Assembly: GCF_019396385.1 (NCBI RefSeq)
Contig: NZ_JAHKRN010000041.1
Coordinates: forward strand, 16,161 to 80,160
DNA length: 64,000 nt
Direction: 5' to 3'
Origin: Nonomuraea harbinensis
GTDB lineage: Bacteria; Actinomycetota; Actinomycetes; Streptosporangiales; Streptosporangiaceae
Shown: one piece after another, positions 40,825 to 49,211 of the stretch
Numbering within the stretch: position 1 is the stretch's first letter
Layout: each line of letters starts with the position of its first letter
Translations under genes and position numbers: made by a program
Notes under the pieces: generated by a model
What the model was told of the DNA's origin: nothing
The model's database searches: none
The model's input: the letters and a program-made list of their open reading frames with translations, nothing else

Positions 40825-41765
40825 ACCAGCCGCATCACGTGGAACCGCCGGGTGACCTCGTACCCGGCTCTCGTGTAGAGGGTCCCCGCCGGGCCGGTCT
40901 CGCCGGTCCACAGGAACCACGACCCGTGCAGCCCCTCGGCCCGCATCCCGGTCATGGCCGCGTGGAGCAGGATCTTGCCGAGCCCGGTGCCGCGTTCGGC
41001 GGGGTCCACACCGAACGGCCCGAACCGCTCAGGGATCCCCCGGTACGCCCCGTACGCCGCGAACCCCACGACGCGCTCCCTCACCGCGACGAGCAGCCGC
41101 CCCCGGTCGCCCATCCTCCTGATCGCCTCGCCCCAGTCGGGATTGAACACCCCGGCCGCGAACCTGATCAGCTCCGGCAGCTCCCCATCGGCCGGCGCCC
41201 GGAACGCGTACCCCTCCCGCTCCCGCGCCGCCCGCAGCTCCCGCACCTCGTCCGGCATCGTGTAGCCGACGAGCGTCCGGTCCATGGCCACCGGCGTGTA
41301 CAACGTCCGGAAGCCCAGCCTCTCCAGCAGCCGGTACGCGTCCGGATAGACCGCCGCGTCCACCCCGGGCAGCACGTAGTTGGGCGTGTACGGGGCGAAC
41401 TCGACTGTCGTGCGCCCGTGCCGCGCCAGGAACGCCAGCGCCTCCTCCACCAGCCGCCGCCCCAGCCCGCGCCCCCGATGCTCCGGCGCCACGAAGAAGA
41501 ACGGGATCCACCCGATGCCCGGCTCCAGATCGGTCGACGGGGCGAGCGGAACCAGCCTGCGCACCCCGTACGCGCACCCGGCGAACTCCCCGCTGACCAC
41601 GGCCACCCGCAGCCCCTCGGGGTCGAAGTTGGGATCGAGCAGCACGCAGTCACGCAGCCGGCCGGACGTCGTGGGGTCGGCGGGCATCCCACGGTTCCAG
41701 GCCGCCACGAGCGGCCCCTCATCCCCCGCGGCGAACCCCCGGACCGTGGTCGTCGGATTGATCAC
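40812..41765 (-). CDS. Tandem GNAT acetyltransferase
   Basis: 317 residues with two GNAT folds. The N-terminal copy has the acetyl-CoA loop EHRGRGLGRRLVEEA, and the C-terminal copy has AERGTGLGKILLHAA. Double-GNAT proteins can use one copy for catalysis and one for substrate binding. The acceptor is unknown; an amine on a small molecule or protein is possible. It shares strand with the metallo-hydrolase gene upstream, 30 bp away. Confidence 0.87.
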   Translation of the reverse strand: MINPTTTVRGFAAGDEGPLVAAWNRGMPADPTTSGRLRDCVLLDPNFDPEGLRVAVVSGEFAGCAYGVRRLVPLAPSTDLEPGIGWIPFFFVAPEHRGRGLGRRLVEEALAFLARHGRTTVEFAPYTPNYVLPGVDAAVYPDAYRLLERLGFRTLYTPVAMDRTLVGYTMPDEVRELRAAREREGYAFRAPADGELPELIRFAAGVFNPDWGEAIRRMGDRGRLLVAVRERVVGFAAYGAYRGIPERFGPFGVDPAERGTGLGKILLHAAMTGMRAEGLHGSWFLWTGETGPAGTLYTRAGYEVTRRFHVMRLVQPR

Positions 41766-41795
41766 CCGGCCATGCTGCCAGAAGGCGGGCCGCCG

Positions 41796-42725
41796 TCAGA
41801 CCCGGGTCGGCAGCGGGCCGCCGTGGCAGGTCATCGCGTCGCCGAAGGCGGTGAGCAGATCCACCTCGCCCCCCTCGGCGTCCGCGTACGCCCGGTGCAG
41901 GTTGAGCACCAGCCGCTCGGCGTCGTCCCACGCGGCGAACTCGCCCAGGTCGGCCCCCCGCGCCGCCGCCAGGGGAGTGAGCCCGTGCTCGCGCCCCTTC
42001 CGCGCGACGTCGAGCACGAGCCGGTAGTAGCGCTCGTGCGCCGCGAGGATCCCCGGCAGCGACGCCGCGTCCGCCAGGGACCCGTGCCCCGGCACCACGT
42101 GCTCGGCCCCGAACGCCGCCAGCCACTCCAGCGACTCCAGCGCACCCCGTACGGACCCCATCATCACCAGCGGCGTCAGCCCGTTGAAGATCAGGTCGCC
42201 GGTGAACAGCACCCGCTCCTCGGGCAGCCACGCCACCACGTCGCCCGGCGTGTGCGCCGCGTACCCGGGGTGCCGCAACTCGACCCGCCGCCCGCCCGCG
42301 AACACGGTCACCTCGCCGCGGATCGCCACGTCGGGCACCCGCCGCGTGACGTTCCCCCAGTCGGGCACCGGCGTCCAGAACGGCGGGCACCCGTCGATGA
42401 CGAAGTCCGCCAGCAGCGCCTCCCGCATGGCCTCGTGCCCGAACAGCACGGCGGCCTCGGGAAGCAGGCTGTTGCCGTACGCGTGATCGCCGTGCTGATG
42501 GGTGTTGACCGCCAACCGCACCGGCACGCCCCCGGTGGCCTCGTCCAGCGCCTCCAGGAACCGCCTGGTCCGCTGCTCGGTGGCGCACGTGTCGACCACG
42601 AGGACGGCCCCGTCACCGGCGACGGCGCCCGCGTTGTTCACCCACCAGGTCCCGTCCGGCTGCACCCACGCGAACACCCCGTCCACGACCTGACGCAACC
42701 GCGGCTCCGCGACCGGCTCGCCCAT
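41796..42725 (-). CDS. Metallo-beta-lactamase-fold hydrolase
   Basis: 309 residues from the ATG at 42725, which follows AGGAGGAG. The zinc-binding THQHGDHAYGN (HxHxDH), the later HTPGD and GDLIFNG, and VPGHG give all five loops of the fold. The general class is glyoxalase II or SoxH-like hydrolases, and the length suits that. Its substrate is not readable. It diverges from the NAD-binding epimerase-like gene. Confidence 0.87.
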   Translation of the reverse strand: MGEPVAEPRLRQVVDGVFAWVQPDGTWWVNNAGAVAGDGAVLVVDTCATEQRTRRFLEALDEATGGVPVRLAVNTHQHGDHAYGNSLLPEAAVLFGHEAMREALLADFVIDGCPPFWTPVPDWGNVTRRVPDVAIRGEVTVFAGGRRVELRHPGYAAHTPGDVVAWLPEERVLFTGDLIFNGLTPLVMMGSVRGALESLEWLAAFGAEHVVPGHGSLADAASLPGILAAHERYYRLVLDVARKGREHGLTPLAAARGADLGEFAAWDDAERLVLNLHRAYADAEGGEVDLLTAFGDAMTCHGGPLPTRV

Positions 42726-42839
42726 GTCTCCTCCTGCCGACAGCCCTCCCTCATACTCCCCCGCCCGCCGCGGTTTCGCTGGCGTACGGGGCGGTCCATG
42801 AGGCAAAGTGAAACAGCGTTTCCCTCAGGAGGTCGTGAC

Positions 42840-43658
42840 GTGCGTTATGTGATCATCGGTTGCGGCAACGTCGGCATGGAGCTGGCCCGCCGCTGGACCG
42901 CCGCGGGCCACCGGGTGACCGGCACCACCACCACGCCCGGCCGCGTCGGCGAGCTCCGGGAGGTGTGCTCGGACGTGGCGGTCCTGCGGGGCAGCGACCG
43001 GGCGGCCGTCCAGCGGGTGGTCGAGGAGGCCGACGCGGTCGTCCTGACCGTGAGCCCGCGCCTGACCCGTTCCTTCGACGCCGCCCAGCGGGTCGCCGAG
43101 TACGCGGACACGCTGACCGCCAGCGCCCGCACCGCCGTCGAGACGCATCCCCGCGTGGTCTTCACCAGCTCCGTGTCCGTCTACGGCGCCGGCACGGGAG
43201 CCGTGGTGGACGAGGACACGCCCGTGACCGGCGATCCCGACGCCTCCCCGCGCAACTTCGCCGCCGCCGAGGCCGCCGTGCTCGCCACGGCCGGCGGGGC
43301 GGTCGTGCGCATCCCCGACGTGTACGGGCATCCGCGTGACATGGACTACCCGGCGCGGGTGAAGCTCGCCCACGAGATGCTGGGCGGGAGCGTCCCCTTC
43401 TCCGCCGAGGCGCTGCTCTACCGGATCGACTACAGGGACGCGGCCGCCGCCCTCGGCTTCGTCGTCGGCGAGGGACTGACGGGGATCTACAACGCCGTCC
43501 CCGATGCCGTCGCGCCCCGGACGAACGCGGAGGTGTTCGGCGAGATCTGCGCCGCCGGAGGGTGGCCGCCGCTGACCTTCCGCGGCGAGATCAGGACGCC
43601 GGCCGTGCCGGTGAGCTCGGCCAGGCTCCGGGCGGCGGGATTCGCGTTCGCCCACTGA
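42840..43658 (+). CDS. NAD(P)-dependent epimerase/dehydratase-like protein (atypical SDR)
   Basis: 272 residues starting at a GTG preceded by AGGAGGT. N-terminal VIIGCGNVGMELARRW is a GxGxxG dinucleotide fold; VFTSSVSVYG carries Ser and Tyr of an extended SDR, but the YxxxK Lys is replaced (VYGAGTG). This fits YeeZ-like atypical SDRs, for which a reductase role is unproven. It ends 16 bp before a terminator that also serves the tRNA on the other strand. Confidence 0.82.
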   Translation: MRYVIIGCGNVGMELARRWTAAGHRVTGTTTTPGRVGELREVCSDVAVLRGSDRAAVQRVVEEADAVVLTVSPRLTRSFDAAQRVAEYADTLTASARTAVETHPRVVFTSSVSVYGAGTGAVVDEDTPVTGDPDASPRNFAAAEAAVLATAGGAVVRIPDVYGHPRDMDYPARVKLAHEMLGGSVPFSAEALLYRIDYRDAAAALGFVVGEGLTGIYNAVPDAVAPRTNAEVFGEICAAGGWPPLTFRGEIRTPAVPVSSARLRAAGFAFAH

Positions 43659-43674
43659 GGCCGGAGACACGAAA

Positions 43675-43699
43675 ATGCCCCGCCGTTAGGGCGGGGCAT
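43675..43699. terminator. Terminator hairpin serving tRNA-Ala and the SDR gene
   Basis: Perfect 10-bp stem ATGCCCCGCC (43675-43684) with GGCGGGGCAT (43690-43699) and a five-base loop. Read on the minus strand it follows the tRNA by six bases and ends in a TTTT run, a textbook intrinsic terminator; on the plus strand it follows the SDR stop. Confidence 0.82.
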
Positions 43700-43705
43700 C
43701 GTCTG

Positions 43706-43778
43706 TGGAGCTATGGGGATTCGAACCCCAGACCTCCTCCATGCCATGGAGGCGCGCTACCAACTGCGCCATAGCCCC
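43706..43778 (-). tRNA. tRNA-Ala (anticodon GGC), second copy
   Basis: 73-nt cloverleaf identical to the copy at 27904-27976 except for one base pair in the anticodon stem, CCTCC/GGAGG instead of CTTCC/GGAAG, so pairing is kept. The anticodon loop ATGGCAT, G3:U70 pair and T arm are unchanged. CCA is not encoded. A hairpin with a T-run follows directly. Confidence 0.96.
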
Positions 43779-43897
43779 TGATCACCGCTCGCGAGCGGGC
43801 CTCCGAGAGCATATAGCCATCCCGGCGATTCGCCTAATCGCACGCCCGTACCCGGAACGGCGAAAGAGACAGCCGCCCGCGTGACGCGAGCGGCCGC

Positions 43898-44539
43898 TCA
43901 CGCCGGTTGGCGCCCCTCGGCGTCGGGGCTGTCGTCGCTGCTGATCGGCTCGGGGAGGGTGCCGGCGTTGTGCTCCAGCAGGCGCCAGCCGCTGCGCCCC
44001 TCGTGGAGCACGGACCACGAGCAGTTGCCCAGCCCGCCGATGGCGGACCACAGCTCCAGCGGCAGCCTGAGCAGCTCGCAGATGCCGAGCCGCAGCGCCG
44101 CGCCGTGGGAGGCCACGACGAGCAGCCCGTCGTCGTCGAGCTTGGCCGCCCAGCGCCGCATGGCGGCGGCGACCCGGACGGCGACGTCGGTCACGGCCTC
44201 GCCGCCGGGGGCCTCCCAGGCGACGTACTCGCGCGGCCAGCGTTCGGCGATCTCCTGGCGGGTCAGGCCCTCCCACTCGCCGCCGCCCCGCTCGCGGAAG
44301 TCCTTGTCGACGGCCACCTCGATGCCGGTGACGCGGCCGAGGGCGAGGGCGGTGTCGTTGGCCCGCCGGAGGTCGGAGGACACGATGAGAGTCGGCCGCA
44401 GCGAGGCGAGCAGGGACGCCGCCCTGGCCGCCTGGGCCTGGCCGGTCTCGTCGAGCGGGATGTCGGAATGGCCCTGGAAACGGTGTTCGACGTTCCACAG
44501 GGTCTGCCCATGACGGAGGCAGACGATGCGTCTGCTCAA
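43898..44539 (-). CDS. Histidine phosphatase family protein (phosphoglycerate mutase-like)
   Basis: 213 residues from a TTG whose last bases overlap the RsfS stop (TTGA). The catalytic motif is CLRHGQT near the N-terminus, and the second His lies in VVASHGAALR. The fold covers phosphatases of sugar phosphates and nucleotides; a glucosyl-3-phosphoglycerate phosphatase-like role has been described for actinobacterial genes at this locus after rsfS. A longer start upstream would run into rsfS. It is the third gene of the nadD-rsfS unit. Confidence 0.88.
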   Translation of the reverse strand: MSRRIVCLRHGQTLWNVEHRFQGHSDIPLDETGQAQAARAASLLASLRPTLIVSSDLRRANDTALALGRVTGIEVAVDKDFRERGGGEWEGLTRQEIAERWPREYVAWEAPGGEAVTDVAVRVAAAMRRWAAKLDDDGLLVVASHGAALRLGICELLRLPLELWSAIGGLGNCSWSVLHEGRSGWRLLEHNAGTLPEPISSDDSPDAEGRQPA

Positions 44540-44931
44540 GTGCGGGCCCTTTGGATGTTGGCCTGCATGACGCTCTCCGGCAGGGAAATGGCCGGGCAGT
44601 CCTTCCACAGCCGCTCCAGGGCGTAGAAGGTGCGGTCTTCCTCGTGCTGGACGTGCACGACGATGTCCATGTAGTCGAGGAGGACCCAGCGGCCCTCGCG
44701 CTCGCCCTCGCGGCGCACCGGTTTGGCGTCGGCCTCGGTGCGCAGCCTCTCCTCGATCTCGTCGACGATGGCGCGGACCTGGCGGTCGTTGGTGGCGGAG
44801 CAGAGCAGGAAGGCGTCGGTGATGACGAGCTGCTCGCTGACGTCGTAGGCGAGGATGTCTTCGGCCAGCTTGTCGGCGGCGGCCTCGGCGGCGATGCGCA
44901 CGAGCTGGACGGCGGTGTCAGATGCTGTCAC
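44536..44931 (-). CDS. rsfS: Ribosome silencing factor
   Basis: 131 residues, RsfS/Iojap/C7orf30 family. It binds ribosomal protein L14 and blocks subunit joining when nutrients are low. Family marks are AEDILAYDVSEQLVITDAFLL, ATNDRQVRAIVDEIEE, and WVLLDYMDIVVHVQ with FYALERLW. The start is a GTG with AGGAGG some 13 bases upstream. It overlaps the phosphatase start by four bases and follows nadD, the conserved bacterial order. Confidence 0.94.
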   Translation of the reverse strand: MTASDTAVQLVRIAAEAAADKLAEDILAYDVSEQLVITDAFLLCSATNDRQVRAIVDEIEERLRTEADAKPVRREGEREGRWVLLDYMDIVVHVQHEEDRTFYALERLWKDCPAISLPESVMQANIQRART

Positions 44932-45017
44932 GGTGCGGGTCGGACCTCCTGAGTCGGCAACATGCCCTATATGGAGGGTACCCGTTACGGCCGTCCTGCC
45001 CCACGTACGGCACTACT

Positions 45018-45635
45018 TCACTCGTGCGAGCGGTAGAGGTCGCGCTTGTTGATGTACTGGACGATCCCGTCGGGCACGAGATACCAGATCGGCTCCCCTT
45101 TGGCCACGCGCTGCCTGCACTCCGACGACGAGATGGCCAGCGCCGGGATCTCCAGCAGCGTCACCCTGCCCTCGGGCAGCCCGGGGTCGTGCAGGTGGTG
45201 CCCCGGCCTGGTGCAGCCGACGAAGTGGGCCAGCTGGAAGAGCTCGTCGGCGTTCTGCCAGTCGAGGATGGCGCCGAGCGCGTCGGCGCCGGTGATGAAG
45301 AACAGCTCAACCTGCGGCCCGTAGATCTCCGAGATGTCGCGCAGGGTGTCGATGGTGAACGTGGGCCCGGGGCGGTCGATGTCCACCCTGCTGACGGAGA
45401 AGCGCGGGTTCGACGCGGTCGCGATGACGGTCATCAGGTAGCGGTCCTCGGGCGCGGACACCTCGCGCTCCGACTTCTGGTACGGCCTGCCGGTGGGCAC
45501 GAACACGACCTCGTCGAGCTCGAAATGATGGGCCGCCTCGCTGGCGGCGACCAGGTGCCCGTGGTGGATCGGGTCGAACGTGCCGCCCATGACTCCCACG
45601 CGTCGCTTCCCCTGCATACCAGGCGCGTTCATCAT
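45018..45635 (-). CDS. nadD: Nicotinate-nucleotide adenylyltransferase
   Basis: Adenylates nicotinate mononucleotide to NaAD in NAD synthesis; about 205 residues. The nucleotidyl transferase motif is GGTFDPIHHGHL, and the second signature is ISSSECRQR. Starts at 45635 or 45617 (MQGKRRVG) are both reasonable. It precedes rsfS and diverges from the M48 peptidase gene; a 96-bp gap holds both promoters. Confidence 0.94.
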   Translation of the reverse strand: MMNAPGMQGKRRVGVMGGTFDPIHHGHLVAASEAAHHFELDEVVFVPTGRPYQKSEREVSAPEDRYLMTVIATASNPRFSVSRVDIDRPGPTFTIDTLRDISEIYGPQVELFFITGADALGAILDWQNADELFQLAHFVGCTRPGHHLHDPGLPEGRVTLLEIPALAISSSECRQRVAKGEPIWYLVPDGIVQYINKRDLYRSHE

Positions 45636-45731
45636 GAAACGGACCTTACGCGGAAGCCTCCACAAGACATCACGGCACCCCCCTTCACGATGGCCGCGCA
45701 TACCTCCCGTCGCGGACGTAGCATGCCGGGC

Positions 45732-46745
45732 ATGACGACCACCCCGGACCGCAGCCGCGTCCAACTGCCCGGCATCTCGTCCCGTGCCTACGAACACCCC
45801 GCAGACCGGTCGGCTCTGGTCGCTCTGCGCAAGTTGAGCGGGTTCGACACGGTTCTCAAGCAGATGTCCGGCCTAGTCAGCGAGCGGCGCCTTCGCCTCA
45901 TGTACCTCGCCTCTGCCGTGCGGGTGAGCGAGACCCAGTTCCGCTCCCTCTACGACATGGGCCGTGACGCCGCCTACGTCCTCGACCTGCACCGGATCCC
46001 GGAGATCTACGTCCAGCAGGACCCGCAGGTCCAGGCCAAGGCCATCGGCTTCGACGACCCGTTCATCGTCGTGACCACCGGCCTGCTCAACCTCATGAAC
46101 GAGGAGGAGCAGCGCTTCGTCATCGGCCACGAGACGTCCCACATCCTGTCGGGCCACGCCGTCTACCGGACGATGCTCGACATCCTCACCCGCCTCGCGG
46201 CCCGCGTCGCCTGGATCCCGCTCGGCTACATCGGCCTGCGCGCGATCGTGGCCGGCCTGGAGGAGTGGTACCGGAAGTCCGAGCTGTCCTCCGACCGCGG
46301 CGGCCTGCTCACCGGCCAGGACCCGGAGGCCGCCAAGCGCGCGCTGATGAAGCTCGCCGGCGGCGACTACACGCACGAGATGAACATCGAGGCGTTCCTG
46401 GAGCAGTACGCCGAGTACGACACCGCCGGCGACCTGCGCGACGGCTTCCTCAAGGTGCTCAACCTGCTCGGCACCACCCACCCGTTCGCCGTGGTCCGCG
46501 TGGCCGAGCTCGACAAGTGGCAGCGCAGCGGCGAGTACGACCGCATCATCGGCGGCGACTACCCGCGCCGCGAGGACGACCCCAACGCCCGCGTCAGCGA
46601 AGAGGTGAAGGCCGCCGCCGAGTCCTACCGCAGGTCCTGGTCGGAGTCCCAGGACCCGTTCATCGGCGTGCTCCGCGACGTGGCCGAGGGCGCGGTCAAC
46701 GCCGGCGAGCGGATCTTCAACCGGTTCGCGCGCCGCGACGGCTGA
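45732..46745 (+). CDS. M48-family zinc metallopeptidase
   Basis: About 337 residues from ATG 45732. The zinc site is HETSH (HExxH) near residue 138, with the third ligand probably in the region around SSDRGGLL, where the family has ExxxD. Two hydrophobic stretches (VAWIPLGYIGLRAIVAGL) suggest membrane attachment. M48 peptidases include HtpX-like quality-control proteases; this shorter actinobacterial type lacks the N-terminal TM pair of HtpX. It ends three bases before the convergent kinase gene ends. Confidence 0.87.
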   Translation: MTTTPDRSRVQLPGISSRAYEHPADRSALVALRKLSGFDTVLKQMSGLVSERRLRLMYLASAVRVSETQFRSLYDMGRDAAYVLDLHRIPEIYVQQDPQVQAKAIGFDDPFIVVTTGLLNLMNEEEQRFVIGHETSHILSGHAVYRTMLDILTRLAARVAWIPLGYIGLRAIVAGLEEWYRKSELSSDRGGLLTGQDPEAAKRALMKLAGGDYTHEMNIEAFLEQYAEYDTAGDLRDGFLKVLNLLGTTHPFAVVRVAELDKWQRSGEYDRIIGGDYPRREDDPNARVSEEVKAAAESYRRSWSESQDPFIGVLRDVAEGAVNAGERIFNRFARRDG

Positions 46746-46748
46746 CCG

Positions 46749-48884
46749 TCACAGCAGCAGGGCGATCGCGCGCACGGCAGCCGCGCACAGGGCGACGAAC
46801 CCGCCCAGCACGGCCAGTGCGCGCAGCCCTTCCCTGCGCAGCTCGGGCAGCCGGGCGCCGACCCGCTCGATCTCGCGCCCGGTGATGCCGCCGCACAGCA
46901 TGCCGAACACCACGGCGGCGGCGGTGACCGGAGCGGGCTGCTGCCACCAGGTCGAGTCGATGTGACCGCCGCCGGTGATCCACAGCGCTCCGCCGGCCGC
47001 GACGGCCACGGGCGCCCCCGGCCAGACGGCGGCGCTGGCCAGCGCTCCGGACAGCGCGAACGGAAGCGTCACCGCCCTCATGGTGGCCCGCAGCCACCCT
47101 TCGGCGTGGTTGCGCACCATCCAGTGGCTCATCCACAGCGCCCTGGTCAGCACCACGAACACGGCCGTGATGCCGATGGAGGCGATCGGCCACATCACCG
47201 ACGCCACCACGCACGGCACGGCCAGGATGGCGAGCAGCAGCAGCGCCGTGTTCCCGGCAGGCAGCGTGGTGGTCCCTTCGGCCCTGCTCTTGACGCCCTT
47301 GGCCACGCTCTGCGTCCTCGTGCGGGTCCGCGCCGCCGTCTGCGCCCTGGCCCGCACGGCGCCCTCGCCGCTCCGCCCGCGCCCCGCGGCCGTCTCCACG
47401 GCCCGCCGCCCGGCGCCATCACCGGCCCTGCCCCGCCCCCCGGTCCCGGCGGCCGCGGCCCCCGTCGCGGCCACAGCCTCACCCCGCCCGCGCCCGGTCG
47501 TCCCGTCGCTCTTCCCGCGCCCCGCGGCCCCGTCGGCCCGCCCACGCCCGGCGGCCCCGTCGGTCTTCCCATGCCCCACAGCGCCGTCGGCCCGCCCGCG
47601 CCCGGCGGCCCCGTCGCTCTTCCCCCGTCCCGCGGCGCCGTCAGCCCGCCCACGCCCGGCGGTCCCGTCGGCCCGGCCCCGGCCCGTCCCCTCGTCCGCC
47701 GCGCGCCCGCGCGGCGCGGGCACCTCTCCGGCACGCCCCCGCGCCCCGTCGGCACGCGCAGCCGCCTCACCCGTACGAGACCGCGACGGCGCACTGTCAG
47801 CCGAACGCCCGCGCGCCCCCTCCGCACGCGCGGCCACCTCACCCGCACGGGACCGCGGCGGCACGCTGTCTCCCGAACGCCCGCGTCCTCCCTCAGCACG
47901 CGACGCCGCCCCTTCACCTGTGCGGGACCGAGGCGGCACGCTGTCGCCTGAACGCCCGCGCGGCGCGGGCACCTCTCCGGAACGCCCCCGAGCCGCCGGC
48001 TCGGAGCCACGGCCGCGGGGCGACGGGACGTTGCCCCCGGGGCGCGAGGCGTCCCCCGGCTCACCGGCGCCGGCGTCCGGGTCGTCGAGACCGCTCGCCT
48101 TGACCAGCCGGGCCAGCCGGTCGGCCAGCAACGCGGCGGTGGGCCGCTTGCGCGGCTCCCGGTTGAGCGCCGCCCGCACCAGCGGCAGCAGCTCCACCGG
48201 CACGCCCTTGAGGTCCGCCTGCCCGTTGAGCACCGCGTACATCTGCGCCTCGGCGGTCCCCCGCCCGAACGCGGGCCGTCCGGTCGCCGCGAACGCCACC
48301 GTCGCCGCCCACGCGTGCACATCGGCGGGCGAGTCGACCTGCTCGTCGGCGAAGATCTCCGGGGCGGTGTAGCCGGGGGTGCCGAGGAAGGTGCCGGTCA
48401 GGGTGAGCCGGGTGGCGTCGTGCACCTGGGCGATGCCGAAGTCGATGAGCACCGGCCCGCCGGCGCCCATGATGATGTTGGCCGGCTTGAGGTCGCGGTG
48501 CACCACCCCGGCGGCGTGGATGATGGCCAGGGCCGCGGCGATGCCCTGCGCGAGCCGTACCAGCTCCGCCAGGTCGAGGGCCCCGTCCTGGCGCACCCGC
48601 TCCAGCAGGGTGACACCCTCGATGTGCTCCATCACCAGATAGGGACGGTCGCAGGACAGGTCGGCGTCGAGCACGCGCGCGACATAAGGGCTCTCGACCC
48701 GGCGCAGTGCCCGGACCTCGCGTTCGAGCCGGATGCGTGCGGCGTCGTTCTCGGTCAGGTCGTGCAGGACCTTGACCGCGACGCGCTCGCCACGGCGGGC
48801 GCTGGCGAGGTAGACCTCGCCCATGCCACCCCGGCCGAGCCTCTCGAGCAGGGTGTACGGCCCGACCTTGCCGAGCTTGCTCAC
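46749..48884 (-). CDS. Ser/Thr protein kinase with Arg-Gly-rich repeat linker and membrane domain
   Basis: 711 residues in three parts. Residues 1 to about 265 are a PknB-type kinase with GRGGMGEVYLA, VAVKVL, HRDLKPANI and DFGIAQ. Residues about 270-545 are a low-complexity Arg/Gly/Asp/Ala linker made of repeats, including seven copies of a nine-residue GRADGAAGR-type unit. The rest, about 165 residues, has four to five transmembrane helices and no extracellular sensor such as PASTA. So the kinase probably faces the cytoplasm from a C-terminal membrane anchor, the reverse of the usual order. Its partner protein is unknown. The gene converges on the M48 peptidase gene. Confidence 0.9.
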   Translation of the reverse strand: MSKLGKVGPYTLLERLGRGGMGEVYLASARRGERVAVKVLHDLTENDAARIRLEREVRALRRVESPYVARVLDADLSCDRPYLVMEHIEGVTLLERVRQDGALDLAELVRLAQGIAAALAIIHAAGVVHRDLKPANIIMGAGGPVLIDFGIAQVHDATRLTLTGTFLGTPGYTAPEIFADEQVDSPADVHAWAATVAFAATGRPAFGRGTAEAQMYAVLNGQADLKGVPVELLPLVRAALNREPRKRPTAALLADRLARLVKASGLDDPDAGAGEPGDASRPGGNVPSPRGRGSEPAARGRSGEVPAPRGRSGDSVPPRSRTGEGAASRAEGGRGRSGDSVPPRSRAGEVAARAEGARGRSADSAPSRSRTGEAAARADGARGRAGEVPAPRGRAADEGTGRGRADGTAGRGRADGAAGRGKSDGAAGRGRADGAVGHGKTDGAAGRGRADGAAGRGKSDGTTGRGRGEAVAATGAAAAGTGGRGRAGDGAGRRAVETAAGRGRSGEGAVRARAQTAARTRTRTQSVAKGVKSRAEGTTTLPAGNTALLLLAILAVPCVVASVMWPIASIGITAVFVVLTRALWMSHWMVRNHAEGWLRATMRAVTLPFALSGALASAAVWPGAPVAVAAGGALWITGGGHIDSTWWQQPAPVTAAAVVFGMLCGGITGREIERVGARLPELRREGLRALAVLGGFVALCAAAVRAIALLL
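47490..47678 (-). repeat. Seven tandem 27-bp repeats within the kinase gene
   Basis: Seven units of exactly 27 bp code for GKSDGTTGR, GRADGAAGR, GKTDGAAGR, GRADGAVGH, GKSDGAAGR, GRADGAAGR and GRADGTAGR in minus-strand order from the far end. Units drift between GRAD and GKSD/GKTD but keep frame and length, so the array can expand or shrink without a frameshift. A second looser repeat of about 27 residues (RSGDSVPPRSRTGE) lies upstream. Confidence 0.9.
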
Positions 48885-48984
48885 CGTCCCTCCCCGCTCG
48901 GCGCGCCCATAAGGGACACAACCCTAGCGCTGTGAAAGGTGTGGACGCCTGAGGCACGCCGAAACTTCTATCTGCCGACTCCGA

Positions 48985-49146
48985 TCACGACAGCAGCTTG
49001 TCGAGCTCGGCCCTGGGCTCGCGCCCGAGATCCCTGTGCCCCTTCCTGCGCCAGTTGACGTGACCGTGGCTCTCCAGCCAGAGCATCAGCCGGTCGGCGC
49101 CGAACAGCACGGCGGCCGCGAACGCGAGGGCGATGACGATCTCCAT
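48985..49146 (-). CDS. Small membrane-anchored protein (53 aa)
   Basis: 53 residues, beginning with a hydrophobic helix EIVIALAFAAAVLFGADRL and followed by a basic segment NWRRKGHRDLGREPRAE. Start ATG at 49146, stop at 48985. It sits between proA and the kinase gene and is followed by a small gap. A one-helix protein with a charged tail would be an inner membrane peptide. Family unknown; real coding is likely from the clean frame and location but unproven. Confidence 0.6.
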   Translation of the reverse strand: MEIVIALAFAAAVLFGADRLMLWLESHGHVNWRRKGHRDLGREPRAELDKLLS

Positions 49147-49211
49147 GCGCCCAGTCAAGGAGGCGCGCGCGGGGCCGCGGGCGCCGACACGCCGCCCGCG
49201 ACCCGATCACG

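Noticed and set aside
47490..47678. CRISPR or minisatellite of non-coding DNA
   Set aside because: The 27-bp units keep frame inside a kinase gene with good domains on both sides.
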